Assembly (NCBI GenBank): GCA_965216645.1
Contig: CBDCGJ010000011.1
Span: forward strand, 77,418 to 141,417
DNA length: 64,000 nt
Direction of reading: 5' to 3'
Source of the DNA: CBDCGJ01 sp965216645
Lineage (GTDB): Bacteria > Pseudomonadota > Alphaproteobacteria > GCA-2731375
Shown here one piece after another: positions 18,168 to 26,898 of this stretch (positions within the stretch are counted from its first letter, which is position 1; every line of letters starts with the position of its first letter). The translations under genes were made by a program, and so were the position numbers. The notes beneath the pieces were generated by a model. That model was not told where the DNA came from, did no database searches, and saw only the letters and a program-made list of their open reading frames with translations.

Positions 18168-21100
18168 TAGCGGATGCGCTCTAACGCGCGCGACAGGAGC
18201 AGGTAGAGCTTACCGACGTCCGAGGAAAGTAGGGTGGAGGACAGGACTTCTTCCGGATCGTTCTGTTCCGCTTGCTCGACCGCTTCCTCGAACAGCTTCA
18301 AATAGCGGTTCACATGCTCGCGGAACTCGCTGTCCTCATGGAATTGGCTCTTGATCGCCATAAGACTGAAATTGTCCTGACGCTTTAACAGCGTGCGGGT
18401 AAAGATGCCTCGGTCGCCGGCTTGATAGCGGGCCCAGGCGTCTTCCGGCACATTTTGCTCGATGGCAAGGCTGATGTCGACGGAACGGCCATGCAGGCTT
18501 TCCGTGATGAAAGACATGTCCCGGATAAATGCGCCGCGCCTCGCTTGGGCGTGGCGGTCGTAAAGATCCTCGGTCTTCGCCGCGGCCTGATCGCTCGCCG
18601 CGATCAATTCCTGGGCCTGTTTGCGGAAGGCTTGCGTGACCAGCCGGGCGACTTCGCTGGAATGAGTGGCGGCCTCGTCCAGCTCCTTGGCCCGGGACTC
18701 CAGACGGCCCAGCATCTGATCGATGCTGTTTTTGACCGCCTGGGCGCGGCCTTCGACGCCGGCGAAATGATCCGACATACCGTTGGTGACTTCTGCAAGG
18801 CTGTTGGCGATCTGTTTGCCGGCCTCGTTCAAAAGTCCGGCCTGGCCGTCCATTTGCTGACTGCTGGCGGCGAGTTTTTCACGCAACCGATCGATCCGCT
18901 CGCTTTCTCTCCCAACCGCACCGCCGGCAATTGCGATCCCATCCGCGAAGGATTTTTCGGCGGATTGCAGGCGTTGGATCGGCTCCTCGACGCTATCGCT
19001 TAGCCCCTTCATACGCGCTTCCAGATTAGTGGTCAGTGCGTCGAACTGATCGACCAAAGACTTGGCCTCGTCCGCCGCGGACAACAAATTGACGGTATTG
19101 GTCTGCAATGCGGCATTGACCTTGTCATAGATCCCAGCGGCGAGATCGCCAGCGGCAAACGCTTCGTTTCGACCTTTCTCAAAGCGCTCCAGAATGCCCG
19201 ATAGTTGCGCGTCAGTGGTTGTCGTCGCGTCGGCGATTTTCGCCGCGTCCTGCTTCAGCCGATCGACGCCCTCGCTGATGTTAGCGTCGATCGCCGTGAT
19301 TGCCGACAGGACTTGATTTAGTTCCGCGGTGCGCGCCTCCAAATTCTTGCCGATGCCGTCGCCGGTCGTTGCCGCCCTGGTCGCCGCGTCTTCCAACAAA
19401 TTGATATGATGAACGAACGCATCCTCCAAAGCGTTGGCCTCGGCCTTGGCCAGCCCGCTGGCGGCCGTCAGGCGTGTAACCCGCTCGTCCATGATTTCGT
19501 TCTGCTCCGCCATCCTATCGAGCAGTTCGACCGTTTTCTCATTGACGCTTCCCGTCTGTCCGGAGAAGATTTCGCTCATTTCCGTCAACCGGTTAGCCAG
19601 CGTTTCCACCTGTCCGCCGAAATCGCCTGCATGTCGACTGGCCCCAGTAATGGCGGTGTCCAGGGCCTGAGCGTGGCTTTGCGCCGTGTCGCCCGCTTCG
19701 CTGAGCGTACCGACGGTTTTGGCGACCGTGCTTTCCAAGGCTCGGGTTTGCACCTCGAATTTGTCACCGGCTTCCTCCAAGGTCGCCCCGAAAGAAGCTT
19801 CCAAAGACCGGGTCTGATCTGAGAATTTGCTGCCGACTTCCGCCAATGTCGCGCCGACCGCCTGTTCCAAAGAGCGGGTTTTCTCAGTAATAAAATCGCC
19901 GACATCGGCGACGGTGCCGCTGACGGCCGATTCGAGATTGCGGGTCTGCTCGGCGAACTTTTCGCCGACGTCGGAAATTGTCGATTGCGTGGCGGCCGCG
20001 GTTTGCTGCGCCGTTTCGCTGTGACGGGTAAACGTTTCCGTCGCCTCGGTCAACGACCGCAGTCTCTCGTGGAGTTGACCGCTGGCGTTTTCGGCCTTAT
20101 CGATCGCCGCCGTGGCCGCGTCGTTCAATGCTTGCCCGTCGTCCCGTAGGCGTTGCGAAATCTGACCGGATTTTTCCTCCGCCGACTGAATGGTCTGGTT
20201 GAACAAGTTGAGATGTTCGCGAAGCTGTTGGTCGATCTCGCCCGCTTTCACCGCGACACGGTCGATTTCTCCCACCACGCGATCGACATCGCCACCGAAG
20301 CCGGTGGCCAGGCCGGCCGCTTTCTCGTGAATGGTTTCGATCGCGCGATAGAGGCCATTGGCATGGTCGTCGGCTTCGCTGGTCGCACGGGCCATTTCCT
20401 CGCGAATGGCCGCGCCGACAGACTGAGAGGTGCTTTCGACTTGGCTGGCGGCCTGATCGACCGATTGGGTCAGCGCACTCAATTGCGCCAGGATATCTTG
20501 CTGCAGTTCCTTGGCCCGGGCGCTGGCTGTGTCCGTTGCACGGTCGGCGAGTTCGCCGATATCGCCGAGTTTGTCCTGAAACGCGTCGACGATCTCCTGC
20601 ACCCGGCCGACACCTTCCTGTACCGAGTCTTCCAACCGATCGGAATGCACCTTAAGCATGCTGGAAATCTCATCGCCTTTGACGGAGATACCGTTGACCG
20701 AGGCTTCCAACAGCGCGGACTTCTCCGCGATTTCGCGGGCCATGGTTTCGGCTCGCCCACGGGCGCCGTCGCTTGCTTGCCATAACTGGTTCGAGCGTTG
20801 GCGCAGTAACTCGTCCGCGTCGCGCAACCGTTCGACGGCGGATAGGCTCGCTCGCGACAGCTCCTCCGTTTGCCGTTGCAAAGCGGTCGTAACTTCGCGT
20901 ACCCGCTCGCCGGCCGCGGTATCGGGATAAGTCAAAAGATCGAGCCGCGCTTCCAATGCCAGGCGGTGCGCGCGCAGTTCCCGGTCTCGGCGGATGAAGG
21001 CAAGGATAAGCCAGATCAGGATAATAGGGACGACGATGGCGAGGACAAGTACCGCCGCTTCATGAAGCGGCAGCTTGAAAAACTCGAACACGCCGATCCG

Positions 21101-21301
21101 GTCCACGGCGTAGTACAGCGTAAAGAATAACCAACCGACCGACAGCAATCCGCCGACGACGAGATGCAGCATGAATTGTCTTTTGACGCGCCGTTCCAGC
21201 TCGACGCTACGCCGCGCCGCCTCACCGGCGGTAAATCTTCCGTCGGGCGTCTCCGCTGAGATAACCGGCTGATTGTCCTGGCGGACGTCTACATTCGCCA
21301 T
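18167..21301 (-). CDS. Very large membrane-anchored coiled-coil protein
   Basis: A 1044-residue protein with two N-terminal membrane segments (about 45-65 and 82-104) and a long cytoplasmic-type helical region to the end, rich in Ala, Glu, Gln and Ser with no enzyme motif. Residues about 440-530 hold tandem units of roughly 25 residues around GxKFxxQTRxLE. The last 70 residues (FHEDSEFREHV ... LLSSDVGKLYLLLSRALERI) look like a separate conserved domain. The layout of two membrane helices plus a long coiled coil resembles polar or cell-envelope scaffolds such as TipN, but homology is not claimed. It overlaps the preceding secreted-protein gene by 80 bp, an unusually long overlap. Confidence 0.75.
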   Translation of the reverse strand: MANVDVRQDNQPVISAETPDGRFTAGEAARRSVELERRVKRQFMLHLVVGGLLSVGWLFFTLYYAVDRIGVFEFFKLPLHEAAVLVLAIVVPIILIWLILAFIRRDRELRAHRLALEARLDLLTYPDTAAGERVREVTTALQRQTEELSRASLSAVERLRDADELLRQRSNQLWQASDGARGRAETMAREIAEKSALLEASVNGISVKGDEISSMLKVHSDRLEDSVQEGVGRVQEIVDAFQDKLGDIGELADRATDTASARAKELQQDILAQLSALTQSVDQAASQVESTSQSVGAAIREEMARATSEADDHANGLYRAIETIHEKAAGLATGFGGDVDRVVGEIDRVAVKAGEIDQQLREHLNLFNQTIQSAEEKSGQISQRLRDDGQALNDAATAAIDKAENASGQLHERLRSLTEATETFTRHSETAQQTAAATQSTISDVGEKFAEQTRNLESAVSGTVADVGDFITEKTRSLEQAVGATLAEVGSKFSDQTRSLEASFGATLEEAGDKFEVQTRALESTVAKTVGTLSEAGDTAQSHAQALDTAITGASRHAGDFGGQVETLANRLTEMSEIFSGQTGSVNEKTVELLDRMAEQNEIMDERVTRLTAASGLAKAEANALEDAFVHHINLLEDAATRAATTGDGIGKNLEARTAELNQVLSAITAIDANISEGVDRLKQDAAKIADATTTTDAQLSGILERFEKGRNEAFAAGDLAAGIYDKVNAALQTNTVNLLSAADEAKSLVDQFDALTTNLEARMKGLSDSVEEPIQRLQSAEKSFADGIAIAGGAVGRESERIDRLREKLAASSQQMDGQAGLLNEAGKQIANSLAEVTNGMSDHFAGVEGRAQAVKNSIDQMLGRLESRAKELDEAATHSSEVARLVTQAFRKQAQELIAASDQAAAKTEDLYDRHAQARRGAFIRDMSFITESLHGRSVDISLAIEQNVPEDAWARYQAGDRGIFTRTLLKRQDNFSLMAIKSQFHEDSEFREHVNRYLKLFEEAVEQAEQNDPEEVLSSTLLSSDVGKLYLLLSRALERIR

Positions 21302-21974
21302 CGCAACCTATTTCCCCTCTACCCAATACACCTAAGGTCACAGGTTCGTTCGCCAGCGCATCCGAGGGCGGGCGCAGAAATGCGTACGGGCGCCGGACAT
21401 GCTGCACGATAAGAAACTTGGGCCGCTGCCCGGTATGGGTCACGGAAAATGTAAACGATGCCCGGTCATTCGGCCTCAACCTTCCGTCAGTAAAGCGTAC
21501 TATGTCCCGCGGCTCAACCAAGTCTTCCACATTCTTAAAAGTATCTGATCGAAATGGCCGATTTGCCACAGCGGCTTGGGCGAAGGACAAACCGTCGTAA
21601 TAATCACTGCCGACGCCATGGACGAATTCGAGTTCGAGGCCGAAATAGTCCCAATTGCGCTTCGTCTTGTTGATGACGACTTTTGTGATGGCGAATCCGA
21701 CGCTGTGTAAAGTATTGATTCGACTGCCAAAACTATAGCCGTGGACGTCTACCGCAAGAACCGCTTCCCCCTCGCCAAAGATTTCCTCGACGACCACGAA
21801 AGGATCTCTGATGGTACCGCGACCGCTTGCCGAAAGTAGTTTCACATTCTCCGAACCCTCGGAAAACGTGATTCCGCCGAGATTGATAGGCTCGGCCGTG
21901 GCGGCGCCCATCGACAACCCCATCCAGAGCGCAGACCCAGCCGCCAGGGCCCGAAAAAATAGCATCGCGTTCAT
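21222..21974 (-). CDS. Predicted secreted protein of unknown function
   Basis: A 250-residue protein with an N-terminal signal peptide (hydrophobic FFRALAAGSALWMGL, then ...ATAEP). The mature part is beta-rich (VLAVDVHGYSFGSRINTL, RASFTFSVTHTGQRPKFLIV). I do not recognise a family. The last 26 or so residues lie inside the start of the next gene and look unlike the rest (Gly/Arg/Cys-rich). In a neighbouring frame a stop would occur just before the next start, so the C-terminus may be misread because of a one-base indel or may be a true overlap. Confidence 0.6.
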   Translation of the reverse strand: MNAMLFFRALAAGSALWMGLSMGAATAEPINLGGITFSEGSENVKLLSASGRGTIRDPFVVVEEIFGEGEAVLAVDVHGYSFGSRINTLHSVGFAITKVVINKTKRNWDYFGLELEFVHGVGSDYYDGLSFAQAAVANRPFRSDTFKNVEDLVEPRDIVRFTDGRLRPNDRASFTFSVTHTGQRPKFLIVQHVRRPYAFLRPPSDALANEPVTLGVLGRGEIGCDGECRRPPGQSAGYLSGDARRKIYRR

Positions 21975-22117
21975 AGCGCATTGTTGAGGGCGTCGATCGA
22001 TCTGTCAAAGAACTTCCGCGTGTATGGGGCACATTGCTCTATGGGCTTGACCTGAGCGACCTATGGCGCCATTTACAGCGGCGGCATTCCCGCACAAGTC
22101 GGGGAGGGAGCGTAGCT

Positions 22118-22576
22118 ATGAGCAAACAGGTCACCATCTTGGTGGGCACCATGACCGGCACTGCAGAAATGGTGGCTGAAGACATCACGCCGATTTTGGA
22201 GAACGCCGGTTTCGCGGTCGAAATTCTCGACATGGACGGTTTAACGCCGGAGGTTTTTCGAATCCCCGGCCATATATTGATTTGCACATCGACTTATGGA
22301 CAGGGCGACGTGCCCGATAACGCAACGGAACTTTACGAGGCGTTGGAGTCGGACAAGCCAGATCTGAAGGGCGTGACATATGGCGTAATCGGGTTGGGTG
22401 ATTCCACCTATGCCGACACCTACAATTACGGCGGCGAGCGCTTCGACAAAATTCTCTCCGAACTCGGTGCCGTCCGGGTTGGGGACCGGATGATGCATAA
22501 CGCGTCCAGCGACGAGCTGCCGGAGGACATGGCCATCGATTGGACCCAACAGTGGATTACGCTGTTGGAGTCATGA
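22118..22576 (+). CDS. Flavodoxin family protein
   Basis: A 152-residue flavodoxin-like protein from the ATG at 22118 (MSKQVTILVGTMTGTAEMVAED), preceded by GGAGGGAG. The FMN phosphate loop is GTMTGTAEM, and STYGQGDVPDN and GLGDSTYADTYNYGGERFD match the other two FMN loops. It is close to MioC/sulfite-reductase flavoprotein domains and would act as a single-electron carrier. Its stop overlaps the next start (ATGA), coupling it to an alpha/beta hydrolase. The redox partner is unknown. Confidence 0.9.
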   Translation: MSKQVTILVGTMTGTAEMVAEDITPILENAGFAVEILDMDGLTPEVFRIPGHILICTSTYGQGDVPDNATELYEALESDKPDLKGVTYGVIGLGDSTYADTYNYGGERFDKILSELGAVRVGDRMMHNASSDELPEDMAIDWTQQWITLLES

Positions 22577-23355
22577 GCGCCAGCGAGTTCATCACGGTCA
22601 ACGGTGTGAAACTCGAATGCGCCTGGTTCGGTCCGCCTCGCGACGGCGGTGTGGAGATCGTCTTACTGCATGAAGGATTGGGATGCGTTGCCCTGTGGCG
22701 CGACTTTCCGATGCAGTTGGCGGTGCGTCTCAACCGACCGGTCTTTGCCTATAGCCGGCAGGGATATGGCGGATCCGACCCAAGCGAGTTGCCGAAAGAC
22801 ACGTCCTACATGCATGACGAGGGGCTGACGGTGCTACCGGCGCTGCTCGCCGTTGCCGGGATAGACGACTATGTGTTGTTCGGCCATTCCGACGGCGCGT
22901 CGATTTCATTGATCTATGCCGGCGGCACGCCGGCGCCGGGACTACGCGCGCTGGTTCTGGAGGCGCCGCATGTATTCACCGAGAATGTCAGCCATGACAG
23001 CATTCGCGCGGCGAAGACGGCCTATCGAGACACGGATTTACGAGCGAAGCTGGCAAAATATCACGGCGACAATGTGGATTGCGCGTTCTACGGTTGGGCA
23101 GACCCTTGGACCGAGGACGCGTTCTGGCAGTGGGACCTGACCGAGTTCCTGCCCGACATCAACGTACCTATTCTCTTGATTCAAGGCGAAGACGACGAAT
23201 ACGGGACGGCGAAACAACTGATCGCGATCGAAGCTGAGGCAGGCGGGGCCGTAACGCTATTGCTGATCCCAGACTGCGGTCATTCCCCGCATCGGGATCA
23301 GCCGGCGGCGGTTCTCAACCACGCCGTCAACTTCATTCGCGCGCAGATTCGTTGA
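22573..23355 (+). CDS. Alpha/beta hydrolase
   Basis: A 260-residue alpha/beta-fold hydrolase starting at the ATG that overlaps the flavodoxin stop. Visible are an HEGLG oxyanion-type loop near residue 34, the nucleophile elbow GHSDG, a late acidic residue in GEDDEYG and the C-terminal His in CGHSPHRD, completing a Ser-Asp-His triad. A lid is inserted after EAPHVF. Close relatives include haloperoxidase-like and ester hydrolases; the substrate is not predictable. Confidence 0.88.
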   Translation: MSASEFITVNGVKLECAWFGPPRDGGVEIVLLHEGLGCVALWRDFPMQLAVRLNRPVFAYSRQGYGGSDPSELPKDTSYMHDEGLTVLPALLAVAGIDDYVLFGHSDGASISLIYAGGTPAPGLRALVLEAPHVFTENVSHDSIRAAKTAYRDTDLRAKLAKYHGDNVDCAFYGWADPWTEDAFWQWDLTEFLPDINVPILLIQGEDDEYGTAKQLIAIEAEAGGAVTLLLIPDCGHSPHRDQPAAVLNHAVNFIRAQIR

Positions 23356-23414
23356 TATCATTGACGCAGGCGGCGCGCTTTACAGCCTTCGGTTTTTTCG
23401 GTTAGTGTCGGGCC

Positions 23415-23726
23415 ATGACGGCGACGAAACCATTCGGTGCGAAGGGTCGTCGCGGAGGGGAAGATGTTGTTCGAGTGCGGCGCGTGGCCAAGAATGGCGC
23501 GCGGCCCTCTGTGGCTCAACGCAAGTATTTGCTTCGCGGGCTCAATCAGCCCGGCGGTAAGCTACCCTTGTTTGACGACTTCGGACAGGAGATCGACGTT
23601 CGGACGGTGCATTCCTGCATCAAGGCCGGATGGGCGGAACCCTGGTTTGCCAATCCGATCAAGCCGGACTGGCTGGTCTGCAAGCTGACGGAGAGCGGTC
23701 GCCTCGCCGTCGACCCGGACGTCTGA
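23415..23726 (+). CDS. Conserved-looking hypothetical protein
   Basis: A 103-residue basic, soluble protein beginning MTATKPFGAKGRRGG. The middle (AQRKYLLRGLNQPGGKLPLFDDFG) and the end (CIKAGWAEPWFANPIKPDWLVCKLTESGR) read like a small winged-helix-type fold in which the last part could be the wing, but I do not recognise the family. It lies between the hydrolase and the REC protein on the same strand with its own short upstream region. No signal peptide or membrane segment. Confidence 0.6.
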   Translation: MTATKPFGAKGRRGGEDVVRVRRVAKNGARPSVAQRKYLLRGLNQPGGKLPLFDDFGQEIDVRTVHSCIKAGWAEPWFANPIKPDWLVCKLTESGRLAVDPDV

Positions 23727-23821
23727 GCGTCTGGCATTACCCATCACCGCTATGTTATTGATTGATTCGTCGCCACCAGTGCGGGCAGGGCGGCGTTACT
23801 GTAGTTTAGAGTGTAGGGACG

Positions 23822-24751
23822 ATGGCGAAACACGATTACAGCGCGGTTTCCGTCCTCATTTTCGATCCGGATCTGTCCTCTCGTAACGCGACGAAGTTTG
23901 CTTTGACCGGCGTCGGCGTGCGTAGAATTGAAGAACATATCTCCCAACGCGGCCTGACCCAGATAATCGATGAGCATGATTTCGATCTGATCATGCTGGA
24001 TTGTTCCACCGCCGGCCGGCGGATTTTCAAATTGGTCGAGGACATCCGAAACGGCAAAGTCGGCAAGAACCCTTTTGTCGCCATCGTTCTCACTGTCTGG
24101 CATCCGACCGAAACGTTGGTGGTCGAAGCCCTACAATCGGGAATCGACGATTTGGTGATGAAACCGGTATCGGCCAACGTCGTCGTCGCACGTATCGATA
24201 TGCTGGTGTCCCGGCGCAAGCCCTTCGTATTCGAAGAGAGTTACATAGGTCCGTTGCGTAAAACTGTTCCCGAACAGGTCGATGCGCGTGCGCCGGTTCC
24301 GGTGCCGAACACGCTTAGGGCCAAAGCGACCAAGGAGCCAACGGAAAAAATCACCCAGCAGTTGATCGATCAGATTATTTCGTTTCAACGCTGCAAACGG
24401 CTGCAAGCGCAATTGGAAACGTCGATCGACAGCCTAAAGAGGTATTTCGATCAACCGGAGCGGGGCGAGTTTCCGCTCGGATTGACCGCCACCTTGCCCA
24501 AGCTGGCGGACGAGTTTCAGGAAGAAGCGCATCTCGGCGCCTTTCTCCACATTGTCGAACTGTCAAAGGCCCTTCGGATGATCGGTAAGACCCTGCACAA
24601 CAGCGGTGTCCGCGCCAGTCGGAAGGAAATCGATTTGCTTGAGCAAATGGGGGACGCCTTTCGCGTCGGGCTGATGGATCGCCGCAGCGCCGTCGATGCC
24701 GCTAGCGCGATCGCCGAAGCGATCACCAAATCGCGGCGGGCGCGTAGGTAG
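23822..24751 (+). CDS. Orphan response-regulator (REC) protein with helical C-terminal domain
   Basis: A 309-residue protein. Residues about 8-130 form a receiver domain: acidic pocket FDPD, phosphoacceptor Asp near residue 60 in LIMLDCS, the Thr in IVLTVW and the Lys in VMKPVS. The C-terminal half (about 165-309) is helical, with no recognised DNA-binding or GGDEF/HD motif, and includes KITQQLIDQIISFQRCKRLQ and a basic tail. No histidine kinase is adjacent. It could act by protein-protein contact, like single-domain response regulators in alphaproteobacterial stress or motility signalling. Confidence 0.8.
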   Translation: MAKHDYSAVSVLIFDPDLSSRNATKFALTGVGVRRIEEHISQRGLTQIIDEHDFDLIMLDCSTAGRRIFKLVEDIRNGKVGKNPFVAIVLTVWHPTETLVVEALQSGIDDLVMKPVSANVVVARIDMLVSRRKPFVFEESYIGPLRKTVPEQVDARAPVPVPNTLRAKATKEPTEKITQQLIDQIISFQRCKRLQAQLETSIDSLKRYFDQPERGEFPLGLTATLPKLADEFQEEAHLGAFLHIVELSKALRMIGKTLHNSGVRASRKEIDLLEQMGDAFRVGLMDRRSAVDAASAIAEAITKSRRARR

Positions 24752-24831
24752 TTCATTCGAACGGTAACTCATTCTTAAGAGCGCGCCGGTTATCTTGCGA
24801 TCGAGGTCGGTTGATTTGCGGGAGTTTAATA

Positions 24832-25425
24832 ATGAGTAATGTTGTTTATTTGTACGAGATCGATCCCGGTAGCGGTCAACCGCTGATCAGCGGTGAGGTC
24901 GAGGCACGGGATGCTGCTCACGCACGCCGATTGCTGATTTCGCGGTTGAGCCTGGAAGCAAATATCGATACCCCATTGATCGCGAACAAGAGTGCGGGGG
25001 AGGATGCGCAAACGGCGCAGCGCCGGGAAACCTTGCGCTATGTCCTGCGCGCGTTGACCGGGCATTACGCGTGGCTCGACAATGTGGCGAACGGCGTGCA
25101 GGCCGATCTCTGCCAGTTGCTGCTGCGCGGCTTGGATTTCTCAGACCGGAATCTGCGCATGGTCCGGTTCTGTGGTGCCGATCTGGAGGAAGCCGATCTT
25201 TCGAACGCCGATTTGCGGGAAGCGGATTTGACCGGTGCGGGCTTACAGAACGCCAATCTCGCCGGCGCGGATCTCTCGGACGCGGATTTTAGCGACGCCG
25301 ATTTGCGGGGCGCCAACTTGCTCGGTGCCAAACTCGATGGCGCCGATTTGTGGCGCGCCAACTTGCGCGGTGTCCGGATTGCGCCGGAAGATCTGCACCG
25401 CGCGCTTGGCTGCAGCGAAGCGTAA
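24832..25425 (+). CDS. Pentapeptide repeat protein
   Basis: A 197-residue protein. The start is the ATG at 24832 with GGGAG at 24820-24824; an earlier TTG lacks such a site. The N-terminal 90 residues are a separate soluble domain (MSNVVYLYEIDPGSGQP). The C-terminal half is a run of A(D/N)LxxA-type pentapeptides that would fold as a right-handed quadrilateral beta-helix. Some pentapeptide proteins mimic DNA and protect gyrase, but this one is short and function is unknown. It converges on trmFO with an 8-bp gap. Confidence 0.85.
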   Translation: MSNVVYLYEIDPGSGQPLISGEVEARDAAHARRLLISRLSLEANIDTPLIANKSAGEDAQTAQRRETLRYVLRALTGHYAWLDNVANGVQADLCQLLLRGLDFSDRNLRMVRFCGADLEEADLSNADLREADLTGAGLQNANLAGADLSDADFSDADLRGANLLGAKLDGADLWRANLRGVRIAPEDLHRALGCSEA

Positions 25426-25433
25426 TTTTCCAA

Positions 25434-26801
25434 TTAGGCCGCTTGGGCGGTCGTCAACCAGTTATCGAGATCCGATAGGGCGCGGCGGCTATAGGCTTGT
25501 TTGCGGTCCCTGCCTTTCAGCCGCCGTTTGCCTGCTGGGATATCCGGTGGCGGAAACAGGCCGAAGTTGACATTCATGGGCTGGAACGTATCCGTCTCCG
25601 CACCGCCGGTAATGTGATGTAACAAGGCGCCAAGCGCGGTCGTCTCTGGCGGGCGGGATGGCGTTTGCCCCCACGCATCGGCCGCGGCGAAGCGGCCGGT
25701 CAACAGACCGATCGCGGCGCTTTCCACATAGCCCTCCACACCTGTGATTTGGCCGGCAAAGCGAAGCCGCGGCATCGCTTTCAATCGCACCGTATCGTCC
25801 ATGAGTAGCGGGCTGTTCAAAAACGTGTTGCGATGAATGCCGCCGAGACGGGCGAAGCGGGCATTCTCCAATCCAGGGATCATGCGGAACACGCCGGTCT
25901 GCGCGCCGTGTTTCAGTTTGGTCTGGAAACCGACCATGTTGAATAGAGTGCCGAGCTTATTGTCCTGCCGTAACTGGACGATCGCGTGCGGCTTAACGTC
26001 CGGTTGATGCGGGTTGGTCAAGCCGACCGGTTTCAAAGGACCGTACCGAAGCGTTTCGATGCCGCGCGCCGCCATTACCTCGACTGGCAGGCAGCCCTCG
26101 AAATAGGGCGTGTCCTTCTCCCAATCCTTGAACTCGGTCATCTCGCCCGATAGCAAGGCGGCAATGAACGCCTCATACTGCGCCCGGTCCATCGGCAAAT
26201 TAATGTAGTCCTTGCCGGTGCCGCCGGGGCCGATTTTGTCATAGCGGGACTGGAACCAGGCCTTCGAAAAATCGATGCTGTCTTTGTAGATGATTGGCGC
26301 AATGGCGTCGAAGAAGGCCAATTCCTCGGCGCCGGTCAACGTCGCGATCGCCTCGGCCAGGCCCGGTGAGGTGAGGGGGCCGGTGGCGATAATAACATTA
26401 TGCCAATCCTCCGGCGGCAGGCCGGCAATCTCGCCGCGGTCGACGGTGACCAACGGCTCGTTTTCCAATGCGGCGGTCACCGCCTCGGAAAACCCGTGGC
26501 GATCGACCGCCAGCGCGCCGCCGGCCGGTACCTTGTTGGCATCGGCCGCGGTCATGATCAGGGAATTGCAGCGCCGCATTTCTTCATGCAGCAGCCCGAC
26601 CGCGTTGTTCTCGGCATCGTCCGAGCGGAAGGAGTTGGAACAGACCAGTTCGGCGAAACCATCCGTCTCATGGGCGTCGGTGCGCCGCGCCGGCCGCATT
26701 TCGTGCAGCACAACCGGTATGCCGCGCCGGCTCGCCTGCCAAGCAGCTTCACTGCCGGCAAGCCCCGCGCCGATAACGTGGATGGATTCTTCCGGAACCA
26801 T
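25434..26801 (-). CDS. trmFO: Folate-dependent tRNA uridine-54 C5-methyltransferase TrmFO
   Basis: A 455-residue flavoprotein with the FAD-binding VIGAGLAGSEAAW at the N-terminus and the TrmFO landmarks LHEMRP, AELVCSNSFRSD and GGLLxxE-type AVGLLHEEMRR. It makes m5U54 in the T loop of tRNA using methylenetetrahydrofolate. Length matches the family. The catalytic Cys of CSNSF is present, as is the Cys in the C-terminal half region (YFEGCLPVEVMA). It is a single gene, with an RTX gene upstream on the same strand in the direction away from its start. Confidence 0.95.
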   Translation of the reverse strand: MVPEESIHVIGAGLAGSEAAWQASRRGIPVVLHEMRPARRTDAHETDGFAELVCSNSFRSDDAENNAVGLLHEEMRRCNSLIMTAADANKVPAGGALAVDRHGFSEAVTAALENEPLVTVDRGEIAGLPPEDWHNVIIATGPLTSPGLAEAIATLTGAEELAFFDAIAPIIYKDSIDFSKAWFQSRYDKIGPGGTGKDYINLPMDRAQYEAFIAALLSGEMTEFKDWEKDTPYFEGCLPVEVMAARGIETLRYGPLKPVGLTNPHQPDVKPHAIVQLRQDNKLGTLFNMVGFQTKLKHGAQTGVFRMIPGLENARFARLGGIHRNTFLNSPLLMDDTVRLKAMPRLRFAGQITGVEGYVESAAIGLLTGRFAAADAWGQTPSRPPETTALGALLHHITGGAETDTFQPMNVNFGLFPPPDIPAGKRRLKGRDRKQAYSRRALSDLDNWLTTAQAA

Positions 26802-26898
26802 CTGACGGACAAACCTCGTTGCAACCTGCGTCGTTCCTGCCGTTACAACATCTCCAACTCGGCGTAAACCAAATGATGTCCGTGATATCCGGCCGAAT

